Assembly: GCA_946811185.2 (NCBI GenBank) | Contig: OX328111.1 | Location: 41,094,388 to 41,158,387 of the forward strand | Direction of reading: 5' to 3' | Origin: Hippopus hippopus | Lineage: Eukaryota > Mollusca > Bivalvia > Cardiida > Cardiidae | Length of the DNA: 64,000 bases | Translations under genes and position numbers: made by a program | Notes under the pieces: generated by a model | Told to the model about the DNA's origin: nothing | What the model saw: the letters and a program-made list of their open reading frames with translations, nothing else | The model's database searches: none | Part shown: one piece after another, positions 54,766 to 64,000 of the stretch | How positions within the stretch are numbered: position 1 is the first letter of the stretch | Layout: the number at the start of each line of letters is the position of its first letter

Positions 54766-55100
54766 TCGTCTTCCGCATCGCCGTCTGCATCGTCATCTGC
54801 GTCATGCAAAAACTTTGACATCTTATAATATATCAGTCTTTGCTGAAGATATTTACTTAAAACTCGGACCAGTTGTAAACTATCAAAAGAGGATCACATA
54901 CCAAAATAATTTGACACAATTACGCCTCTTCTTCGACCTAAACTTGATATTATTGTGAACTATCTAAAGGGAAACCCAGACAACAAGGGCAGGTTACCAT
55001 CTAAATATTTTTGACACAGTTATACCCGTTTCTCGACTAAGACATTCACTAAAAGCGGCTGCAGCTGAGTGTTGGCACCTGCATGCGGTCCTCTCTTATT
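54766..55100 (+). mobile_element. Element H copy 3
   Basis: CGTCTGCATCGTCATCTGCG tract, AAAACTTTGACATCTTATAA, AACTATCAAAAGAGGATCAC, CAACAAGGGCAGGTTACCAT, then TGAGTGTTGGCACCTGCATG and a worn CTCTCTTATT terminus. The frame 54635-54958 straddles B and H and is chance. Confidence 0.6.
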
Positions 55101-55883
55101 ATATTTAGACCTTTTTATTGAAATCAGGCTTCAAAGTACGTGCTGTCCGATCATAGATCTACATCGTCATGAGAAATCTGGCCAAGACAAACCGTCAGAA
55201 TGCAAATACTGGGTAACTTTACCGGCTGTCACTAATCATTCCATCTTCCGGGGGTTCTGATGGATTAACCCTGTAGGCCCAACAGCTATTACTGATTTTT
55301 CTACACTGAAAAATTGTCGGAATATATGCACGATTCAGCTAAATGTACTCTTATATTGTCACCAAGGGTAAAGAAGCCTTCATTGCTACATCGACTCATG
55401 TCACAGAAACCGTGAAAAAAAAGAAGCCGATTCTTTATCAGTTTTTCCAAATGATGTTTTTGCTGAGCGTTATTCGGATTCGTTCGTCGGTTCTATTTTA
55501 GACACCAATGAAATTGACTTTTTTTTTTTCAATCAGGAAACGAATCAAAGCTTTTAAGTACAACGAGACTTTTTGCAAATACATGTCGTATATTGGTGAA
55601 TAGCATAAACTCAAGATCAGACTGCCTTTCCATGCTGTCTGATCTTGATCTTCAATTTCTGAAAAAGTCAGTCTAATCTTGGTGTGTATTATCTTCAAAA
55701 GCACTTGAAGTAATGCTTAGCACTTAACCGGCAGGTCCATAGTCAGGTCTACGCCTGGAAGCTCGGGCTTTAACATTAAACATCAAAACTTCAAATAAAT
55801 GAAACAGGCTTTCTCAATCAGAAAAAGAGACCAAAGTATCTCAGTTCTAAAACTGCCTTTGCCAGAAAATAAAAATTAAAATA
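55101..55883. other. A-type hairpin remnant, otherwise nothing
   Basis: At 55604-55650: AACTCAAGATCAGACTGCC, loop, GTCTGATCTTGATCTTCA. Confidence 0.45.
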
Positions 55884-55982
55884 GCGGACAAAGTAGATCA
55901 AAGATCAGACTGCACAGAACGTGCAGTCTGATCTTGATCTACATTGGCAGCAACATGCAGTCTGATCTTAACTTACATTGTC
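55884..55982 (+). repeat. Family A hairpin core with extra 3' arm
   Basis: GATCAGACTGCACAGAACGT and GCAGTCTGATCTTGATCTAC, followed at 55948 by a second 3' arm, ATGCAGTCTGATCTTAACTT, ending ACATTGTCT. No termini. Confidence 0.7.
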
Positions 55983-57319
55983 TAAATAATTGTCAAAGTT
56001 GTGCTAGGCTCTTAAAAGTGCTAACAGCTATTTCGCTTGAGGAAAAATGACGAAAGAAAGAAAAAAAAAGAAGAAAATTTACGATGCACTGGGCTTCATC
56101 TTTACTACATTCCCAGCTAGTACCTGATTAGTTAATTTCCTGTAATGCCCAGTATGGTTTTATCGTCAATGATGTAAAGCGCGACAACCACACTACAGTT
56201 TGGGAAGCGATTGCTTCGACAGATCCGTACTGGTATAATTACGGTCAACAAATAATGCCCATGGGAGGCAAAAGAGCCAACCTAATGCACTTCAGTAAAC
56301 AACGTTGTTTGGATAATTTCCCAGTAACTTGATCTTTTAGTTTCACTTGGTTCTTTCTATGTGATGTCCCTAGAAAAAGAAGGTTGTCGGGAGGCAAACT
56401 GAAATTAACTTAAAGACATTTGTTCGTTGAATGTGAACTGTCCGTCTACCCATCTGTAGATAATATTTACATATTATATAGAAGGCGTTTGTGTCTCAAA
56501 GTGTCTATTCAGTTTTGACGTCGTTGTATTGAATGATAGTAAAACTTTTCACCAGAATTGTGATAATTTAGCAAAACTCAATTTTTCGATGTCTGATTTC
56601 ACGCATTGAGGAGTTATATTTAAAAAAAAAAGAGATACATTTTAAGGGGGTTTTTACTCACTGTTTGTGACCGCTCTCCTTCCGAATTCCAAGATTAGTA
56701 CTCTGCTTTGCCTCGGCCAATCATAGCCAGATCTGAAGTTTTGAATCTGGGGAAACAACATTGAGAGTGATTGATTAATGTACCCTTTTTCTTTTTTACC
56801 GTGACCGAGATCTCCATTTTGGTGTCTGGTCTAATACCGTTTGTTTTTTCCTGTAAAAACATGCTGATACAGTACATTGTGATATCTACTAGAATACTAA
56901 TTTCGTTATTTTCTCATTTTCTGATCCCAGGAGCGACCAGGCACGTTCATAGGAAAATGTTCCATGTCAGAATCTTGAATCATAGTATTGAAACACGGAA
57001 GGACATCTAACCTTAGGCCTATGATAATTGTAAATCGAGATCAGACAGAAGAGACTCTTTAGCCAGTTATTGAGTCTAAGCTGGTCAATACAGTAAAATC
57101 TGTCGTAGTTACCACCTCTTTTAAGCAGGCAACTTGTATAAAAAAGCAAGTATACGTTGAAACATGCATTTACGAAGCAAGCATTAAAGTTTTGTCATAT
57201 TGAGGAAGCACGATCTCATTGTCCCTTTGGTCTTTGCTGAACACGGGTTGGACTGTATTTACTTGAGATATGCTGCCAAAGCCTGCTCTACATCTTTCAC
57301 TTTGACTGAACATTTAGAC
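55983..57319. other. No recognised feature
   Basis: About 1.3 kb with nothing supported. Frames of 60-79 codons near 56695-57149 overlap on both strands. Confidence 0.5.
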
Positions 57320-57519
57320 TTAAAGCTGCTAAGCGCGACTCACTAACCTTTTGCGGACAGTGTAGATGAAGATCAGACTGCACAGAACGTGCAGTCTGAT
57401 CTTGGATCTACATGTCCGGTAATTGATTTTTTTTTTCTCCAAAAGATAAGTTTAAAAAAACTATTCGGGTTCTTACTATCGGCTCGAAAGTTAAACTTAC
57501 TTTGCAGGATAAGGGTTAA
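57320..57519 (+). repeat. Family A element, full length with both TTAA
   Basis: TTAAAGCTGCTAAGCGCGAC, intact hairpin at about 57358-57416, TTACTATCGGCTCGAAAG, TTTGCAGGATAAGGG, TTAA. Confidence 0.87.
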
Positions 57520-57572
57520 GGTTTGTAATTATTAAGCTGATTTCCAGTTTCATCTCGTATAAGTTGTTTAGT

Positions 57573-58993
57573 GGTTATTGCTTTAAAATTGTAGTCAAAA
57601 TGTTCTTATTTGACCCACCCCCCTTTGTGTTATTCGTCATATTGCAATGCCGTCAGACAAGGCAATACAACACCCCAAACCATTTCTGGTGGAAATGAAT
57701 ATGAAAACGAAAGGGTTATAAAGCTGTCGCTGTGATATGTCTTATTTTTCCATGCATCGTAACACAACATTAAATTTCAAAGAATATTCTTTTGGATCTA
57801 CACTGTTGTTTTCATTTTTTAGTGAAAAACGGCGCTGAAATTATGAAATCTGAATTTTTAACCAGGCTGAAGATGCCCATCTAATATCATAGTAGTCTGT
57901 TGGTTATTATTATTTTTTAGCTCCACTGGCCGAATGCCAGCGGGCTTATGTCATGGCCCGGTGTCCGTCGTGCGTGCGTCCGTCCGTCCGTCCGTGCGTG
58001 CGTTAACTTTATTTCAAACATCTTCTTCTCTGAAACTACCCATCAAATTTTGATGAAACTTCACAGAAATGATCCTGCCATGGTCCTCTTTAGAATTTCT
58101 TGAACGAATTTGATTCCTTCAAAAACTCTGGTTGCCATGGCAACAGAATTGAAAAATATTGAAAATCTTTGAAAATCTTCTTGTCTGAAACCATAAGGCC
58201 TAGGGGCTTCTAAATTTGGCATGTAGCTTTATCTAGTGGACCTCTACCAAGTTCCTTCAAATAATAGCCCTGGGGTCAAAATTGGTTATTGCTTTAAAAT
58301 TGTAGTCAAAATGTTCTTATTTGAAACCCCCCCCCCTTTGTGTTATTCGTCATATTGCAATGCCGTTAGACAAGGTACTACAACACCCCAAACCATTTCT
58401 GGTGGAAATGAATATGAAAACGAAAGGGTTATAAAGCTGTCGCTGTGATATGTCTTATTTTTCCATGCATCGTAACACAACATTAAATTTCAAAGAATAT
58501 TCTTTTGGATCTACACTGTTGTTTTCATTTTTTAGTGAAAAACGGCGCTGAAATTATGAAATCTGAATTTTTAACCAGACTGAAGATGCCCATCTAATGT
58601 CATAGTAGTCTGTTGGTTATTATTATTTTTTAGCTCCACTGGCCGAATGCCAGCGGACTTATGTCATGGCCCGGTGTCCGTCGTGCGTCCGTCCGTCCAT
58701 GCGTGCGTTAACTTTTATTTCAAACATCTTCTTCTCTGAAACTACCCATTAAATTTTGATGAAACTTCACAGAAATGATCCTGCCATGGTCCTCTTTAGA
58801 ATTTCTTGAACGAATTTGATTCCTTCAAAAACTCTGGTTGCCATGGCAACAGAATTGAAAAATATTGAAAATCTTTGAAAATATTTTTGTCTGAAACCAT
58901 AAGGCCTAGGGCTTCTAAATTTGGCATGTAGCTTTATCTAGTGGACTTCTACCAAGTTCCTTCAAATAATAGCCCTGGGGTCAAAATTGGCCC
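57573..58993 (+). repeat. 711-bp tandem duplication
   Basis: GGTTATTGCTTTAAAATTGT begins both units (57573 and 58284). Each unit holds about 345 bp of flanking DNA plus the first 365 bp or so of element F. The units differ at few positions, mostly in a C run (57607 and 58326). The second unit runs on into the rest of F. Confidence 0.92.
57919..58283 (+). mobile_element. Element F, duplicated 5' part
   Basis: AGCTCCACTGGCCGAATGCC at 57919, then a (CGTC)n tract, through ATAGCCCTGGGGTCAAAATT, where the tandem duplication junction cuts it. No 3' end belongs to this part. Confidence 0.82.
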
Positions 58994-59742
58994 CGGCCCG
59001 GGGGTCACAAGTTTTATATGGGCTTATAGAGGGAAAACTTTAAAATCCTTCAGGTACCTAGCCATAGGGCCTTGGGCTACCAAATTTGTGATGTATCTTT
59101 ATCAAGTGGTTGTCTACCAAGGGTGCCCAAATTATAGCCCTGGGGTCAAATTTGGCCCCGTGCCGGGGGTCACAAGTTTTACATGGGCTTATATTCGGAA
59201 AACTGTAAAAGTCTATTTGTGCCTAGCCATAAGGCCTAGGACTACCAAAATTTGCACGTAGCTTTATCTAGTGGGCCTCTACCAAGAGGGCCCAAGTTAT
59301 AGCCTCCGGGTCAAGTTTGGCCCCACACCAGTGGTCACAAGTTTTACATGGGCTATTGTGGTGAAAACTTTATAAATCCTCTTGTTACTAACCATAATAA
59401 GACCTAGGGCTACTAAATTTAGCCCTGTCTCATGGATCTCATGTTTTACTGGGCCTTTTAAAACTTTGAAAACGTTCATGTTTATAACCAGACATTCTAG
59501 ACCTGTATTATTTGGTATGGGGCTTTATCTTGTGGACCTCCACCAGGATTCAAGTAATTATAGCTTTGTGGTCAAAAATGGCTGTGCCCGAGGGTCATAA
59601 CTTTCTCGTAGGTTTTCATAGAAAAAACATTTTGTATGTCTTCAAGTTTGAAACCAATTGGCCATGTATTGTATTGTTTGGCTTGTAGTGTTTTTACTTA
59701 TTAACCAGTGGAGCGATACAGGGCCATCATGGCCCTCTTGTT
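58632..59742 (+). mobile_element. Element F (HINE-like, ~165-bp units), complete
   Basis: After T: AGCTCCACTGG with a CTGGC, CGAAT, GCCAG hairpin, GTCCGTCGTGCGTCCGTCC tract, then about four units of 165 bp marked by TAGCCCTGGGGTCAAA (58970, 59135, 59300, and a worn one near 59561). The 3' side has CCAGTGGAG, complementary to the 5' CTCCACTGG, then AGGGCCATCATGGCCCT and CTTGTT, identical to the 3' end of element E. Frames inside are repeat artefacts. Confidence 0.82.
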
Positions 59743-60447
59743 TTAACCAGGAATCAGTCAGCGAATAGGATATATGGAATCAGGATAGCACCATCTTTTC
59801 TTCTATGGCCGCTAAGACAACCAAGCAAATGTTCTTGAAAAGGGTCGTTGGCATGCCTACGGTAATTTAAAAACACTTTTGCGAAAAAGTAAACTTAGAA
59901 CCACATGGGATTTGGAATTTCATGAACTACCTAAATTGTTACTAATTGTAGATACCTTGTACCTAGGTCAAATACACTAAATGTGTGGCATCTAGGTCAA
60001 ACCAAGGTACTGAAAGTATTATTAAAAGGTGATGGTATAAATTTCCTAGCAAATAGATCTTAACAGTGGGCCATTTCATTAAAATTTCGTTCGTCTGACA
60101 GTTGGATTTTTTTTCTAAGATTGATAGCATTATTTCATCATAACTATTTTCCATAAAATCATATATCCAAGCGTTTTGCATGTGGTTTTGAGTGCTAGAA
60201 ATGTGGTTTTGGGTGTAATGACTGTGTCTAGGGGGGTGTTTTCGAGTGGTTTGGAGTGGTTTTGGGTGTTTGTCTTACTTACCAATCCGCGATGTAGACT
60301 TTATAACTAGGCCATGACAAAGCTGCGAAATGAGCTCTAGAGCTAATTGTATGATATTTTACTTCTAAAGTTCATAGTTTGTGTAACTGGCTTGTACAGT
60401 TTTTCAATTCATATGTTATTTTCACGTATCAAATGAATACATTGTAG
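59743..60447. other. No recognised feature
   Basis: A G-rich stretch of GTGGTTTTGGGTG repeats lies at about 60181-60270. No gene supported. Confidence 0.5.
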
Positions 60448-60556
60448 TAAATAGGAGAATGTGCTAGTCACCAGCATTTTCTCCTTTTCCCCATATGTTT
60501 TCAAAAGTTTTATGGTGAGAATCGTTACAATCCTGGATTGTGTAGAAAACGGTGAA
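60448..60556 (-). repeat. Family B element, partial
   Basis: AGGAGAATGTGCTAGTCACC, AGCATTTTCTCCTTTTCCCC, GAGAATCGTTACAATCCTGG. Confidence 0.7.
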
Positions 60557-60695
60557 ATAGGCTGTTGAACGAGAAGACAAAGCACACAAACGAGACAGAT
60601 TATTAATTAAAAAAAGCAGACAAACAGTTATTAAGAATTATTAAAAGGCTAAATTACACTGAATGGGCAAATATTCCGGAAAATACTATAGCGAT

Positions 60696-60895
60696 TTAAC
60701 CCCTTATAAAGTAATTTTATGCTTTGAAGACTCGGAGGAAGAAGGCTTTTTAAAAAGCATTGTGGGATAAGGAGAAAATGCTGGTATCCTGCATTTTCTC
60801 TTATTTTTCTATAACGTTTTCTGCCTTTTGAAGTTTCGTCTGCATATGCTTTCAATTTGGACGAGTCTAAAATTTTGTTGTCTGGAAAGAGTAAA
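60696..60895 (+). repeat. Family B element, near full length
   Basis: TTAACCCCTTATAAAGTAAT, hairpin GAGAAAATGCTGGTATCCTG, GTCTAAAATTTTGTTGTCTG and GAAAGAGTAAA. Part of the middle (ACAAA to CACATTTAAT) is deleted. Confidence 0.8.
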
Positions 60896-61488
60896 ATTAT
60901 ATTTGTGATAAAGGATCCGCCGAGACCATTACGTTCTGGGATTTCTTTTGATGTCGTGTTTTTCTGTATGACCCTCCCCCCCCTCCTCCCCATGAACTCC
61001 AACTTTCCCCTGTTTTCGTTTTAAGTTGGGAAAAAAAAAAAACTGTGCAACAGTTGAACGCGAATGCTTTCTTCTGCTGTATATGTCTTGGGAAAACCCA
61101 ATATGGTTTGTTTCCTAGGGACGGAATCTTATTTCCTGACCTGATTTCAAACGAACCGTTTTTTCTGCTCTTACCTTCGAGCGGAAATAGAACCACTAGA
61201 TACACAAGACAAATTTATGATGCATAGCATCATAGAAGCCGCAATCTTTTGGTGGACAATTTCAGAAATATTGACTCTCTTGAGAAATTGTGATTACATT
61301 TTTTGTATCTGTTTTTACCCCCACCCCCACCAGAGGAAAATTATGACAAATGGTACTAAAATGCAAGGAAAAAAGAAACAGAAAATGATATGTACATGTA
61401 TTCTAATTCTTAAAAAAAAAAGAAGTTTAGAGAGGAATCTTAAATAATGTTGTTATTATATTATTATTATAAAGTGATGTTTATTTGG
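60896..61488. other. No recognised feature
   Basis: Short C-rich and A-rich runs only. Frames of 60-117 codons on both strands overlap each other. Confidence 0.45.
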
Positions 61489-61508
61489 AAAAAAAAAAAA
61501 AAAAAAAA
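61489..61508 (+). repeat. Poly-A run
   Basis: A homopolymer of about 20. A further A-rich stretch (GAAAAAAAGA type) lies at 61757-61795. Confidence 0.85.
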
Positions 61509-61801
61509 CACGTAAAAGCATCGGAATTTTTAAATTTCTACTCGAAATTTGAAAATGGACAAATTGCGCATTCAAATACAGCATTTTCCATTTATTTAAT
61601 GATTTTAGAAAGGAAACTTTCTGTAGCGGCATTACAGAATTATTTAAGTTACCAATTATTCAAAGTGATATTAAGATCGTTATTCACATATGATGTTTAC
61701 ATGTATTTACAATTTTTATCATTGATCTCTTCTTTGTGTTTCTTTTTTTTTTTAACAACAAAAAAGAAAAAAAGAAAAAGAAAAAAAAGAAAATATTTAA
61801 C

Positions 61802-61980
61802 AACTTTTTTCTAAAAGATGATCTTCTTGCTTGTCAAAAGTATTTTAGCATGCTTGTAACACAGTGAATCTTTACATTTCTACTCTAGAAACAAAAACTT
61901 TTGCATGGCATTTCCAAAATTATTCTGATCGTAGCCTGCACAGTTGGCACAAACCACGTTTTTTTTTTTAATTCCTGAAA
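61802..61980. other. No recognised feature
   Basis: AT-rich spacer between simple repeats. Confidence 0.5.
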
Positions 61981-61986
61981 TGGCAG

Positions 61987-61987
<1 letters not shown>

Positions 61988-62023
<36 letters not shown>
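61988..62023 (+). repeat. (CA)n microsatellite
   Basis: About 18 uninterrupted CA units followed by poly-T. Confidence 0.95.
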
Positions 62024-62025
<2 letters not shown>

Positions 62026-64000
62026 TTTTTTTTTTAAGTCTTTAAAGATCTGGATCTATTCAACCACAACATAATAACTATTACTATACATATTTCGTTT
62101 AATAAACAGTAGTTTGAACCATTTTCTGCATAGGCCTTGTACATACCTAGTGTAAAACTTCTTATGTAAATTTCAAGAGCTATTCTAAACCTTTGACCAG
62201 CAGCGACGTAAAAAGTTGTATATTCACAGTAATAGGTTCTGTAATAATTAAATTTAACCCTTCGACTACACAACGAAATAAATACACTGAGTAAGGAAAA
62301 CAGACAAAGTTTTATGTTTACGAAATATCTTATAGAGTATTAAAAAAATATTACATGGGCTATGTGCTGTCTGATCTTCATCTATTTCCGTCATTATCGA
62401 GCAGCTTCAACCCTTAGAGCACCAGGCACCACCATGATAATTACTGTAGTCAATGTACATCACGATCCATACGTCATGATTCAAGCAGGCCTGGTTTCAA
62501 GGGTTCTGTAGATCAGGCCCATACCGTATAGCACGTACAATCTGATCATAACAGCTTCGACACACAATACAGTAAATGCTAAATTTTGCAGGTCTCATAA
62601 GGTAGATGTTTCATGTAACAAAAATCCAATGGGCTAATGTGTAGACGAAGGGAAGAAAAAGGTTTATCTTTTCGCAAGTATTCTATAAATAGCTGATATA
62701 GACGCCTCTTGTGTAGGGAGGTAACCAGTCTATACCTTGATCAAACGTTAACCGCCGTTTTATCCTTTACAAATTAAGATTGGACGAAAAACTTGTACAT
62801 AAAATTGCTTCTGATTATCATATTCTAAGATGCTCTGTATATCATAATCATCATTATTTTGTTTTGTAAAAAAGTAGACAAATGCGAAAACCACTGAGAG
62901 ATGGGAAAGCTTGTGATAAACGGAAACCATAACAACTTCGTTTGGGAAAATAGACGGAATCCTATATGTTTGAAAACTTCGGGGGACTAGCCAATTAAAG
63001 GATGTTTATCTTTCTGTATTTTTATTGTTATTTGGGAATGAACTATATATTGCAAGAAAACCAGGTTTGAATTTTATGTAGGTCTTTGGAATACTTAAGA
63101 AAGAGTCATGTGGAGTAATTCTGTCACAACAACACAACATTATTAGAAATTTTATAAAAAGTATGACCTATCGAATAATTACTGATCATCTACATGGTAA
63201 ATAGTTTAGGTACATTCCTACTGGAAGCCGCTTTCGAGCGGCTTCCAATGAAAATTGCCGTTTACATAGGTATGACCTCCGTTCCTTGAATAAGCCCTCT
63301 GGTGATGGCTGCACTGAAGAAGTATTGCCAATTATATGTCTATGGGTCCATTCTAAAAAAAAAAACTAAGAGAAATTCGACTCTTATTAAAGATACATCT
63401 TTACTCGTTTTCGTCAAATATTGACCCTGATGGTTGCAAGGTTGCACTGATTACGGCAGACAGAAAATGCATTTCATTCTATTGTGGCTAGCCATAGACA
63501 TAACAAACACAGTTTCCGGTTTAACTCGAAGACAAATCCCTACAGTTTCTTTACCCTATACACCCTATATTGATTTTTTATCTACGTTTACACAGATAAC
63601 TAGATTACAACACCGTCAAGTTTTAACAGTGTTTGTTTACTCTCTGGCTGTAGAGATGTCTCTTTAAGGACTCATGCCAGTTTTTTCCTACGGACAGATT
63701 TTTTTTTTTTATTTATATGGTAATATAGTGTATGCCGAGTAAAATAAAAAACGAAAAGAAAACCATATGTTGTGGTGCAATATACATGTATAAAGATACA
63801 GTTCTTCATAGGAGATAACTCCTGTCAAAATAATAATAAAAAAAAAAATAGGCTTTAATTTCAAATCCTTAAAAAGGTTCTTAAAGTAACATATATTGCT
63901 CAAATAAATGATTACTTCTAGGAATATGATGTTTACAAATGTTAAAAAGGATTACTCGAAAGAATTAAGGCACTAGATAAATCACAGTAGCAATTAGAAA
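62024..64000. other. Unique AT-rich DNA with one small hairpin
   Basis: No element or gene recognised. GTGCTGTCTGATCTTCATCT near 62364 may be a family A scrap. A perfect 10-bp stem lies at 63223-63246. Confidence 0.5.
63223..63246. other. Perfect 10-bp hairpin with TTCG loop
   Basis: GGAAGCCGCT, loop TTCG, AGCGGCTTCC. No T-run follows and no gene abuts it, so I do not call it a terminator or ncRNA. Confidence 0.5.

Noticed and set aside
54635..54958. 107-codon plus-strand frame
   Set aside because: It crosses the join of a B element and an H element.
61485..61814. 109-codon Lys-rich frame
   Set aside because: It begins and ends in poly-A and GAAA-rich DNA.
63223..63246. Terminator or structured RNA
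   Set aside because: The stem is perfect, but the TTCG loop lacks the C-G closing pair of stable tetraloops, no T-run follows, and there is no adjacent gene.

Overview
This window is eukaryotic, AT-rich and almost free of genes. It looks like intergenic or intronic DNA from a marine mollusc, most likely a bivalve of the clam type. The reasons are the lack of any compact gene array or long open frame, the tRNA-headed SINEs with (ATTG)-type tails, and the dense population of short hairpin elements and of tandem-repeat elements that begin AGCTCACCTGAG and carry (GTCCGTC)n tracts, which I associate with bivalve genomes. Species cannot be fixed from the sequence alone. I see no exon of a cellular gene that I can name, no rRNA, no CRISPR array and no genuine tRNA gene.

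The content is mobile DNA. I use letters for families. A and B are short TTAA-flanked elements with piggyBac-like CCCTT ends and a central hairpin; B alone has about 28 full or partial copies. C and D are elements with inverted termini whose GC-rich hairpin cores resemble the core of A. E, F, G and H share a layout: T then AGYYC at the 5' end, a 5' hairpin, a (GTCC)n-like tract, tandem units of 145-165 bp (not seen in H), a short subterminal inverted repeat, a 3' hairpin and a terminal CTTGTT. That layout fits Helentron-associated (HINE-type) rolling-circle elements. N, O, P, X, M and K are further terminal-inverted or dispersed repeats. There are also tRNA-derived SINEs, a Tc1/mariner pseudogene with its own inverted ends, minisatellites and microsatellites.

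Layout: 1-9 kb holds A, B, C and D copies and E copy 1 (1731-2830). 9-19 kb holds SINEs, a 70-bp minisatellite, more A/B/C/D/N copies and a ~39-bp minisatellite. 20-26 kb is sparse, with a hAT-like element at 24039-24753. 26.6-36 kb is the most structured part: two inverted copies of sequence K, one broken by a hAT-like insertion (M, 27469-28667) and by a 3.85-kb unit bounded by two nearly identical 471-bp elements (X). The other K copy keeps the empty target site of that unit. A ~310-bp foldback sits at 34512-34822. 36-39 kb is SINEs and B copies. 39.2-42.9 kb is a double E array with a dimeric higher-order repeat. 43-50 kb is A/B/C/N copies and a duplicated segment. 50.6-53.1 kb holds the Tc1 relic and element G. 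54-60 kb holds B, H and A copies, a 711-bp tandem duplication and element F. 60-64 kb is sparse, with simple repeats.

No genes act together here. The interest lies in element structure, nested insertion order and recombination between copies. Element boundaries are good to a few bases where ends are clear and to tens of bases for worn fragments.
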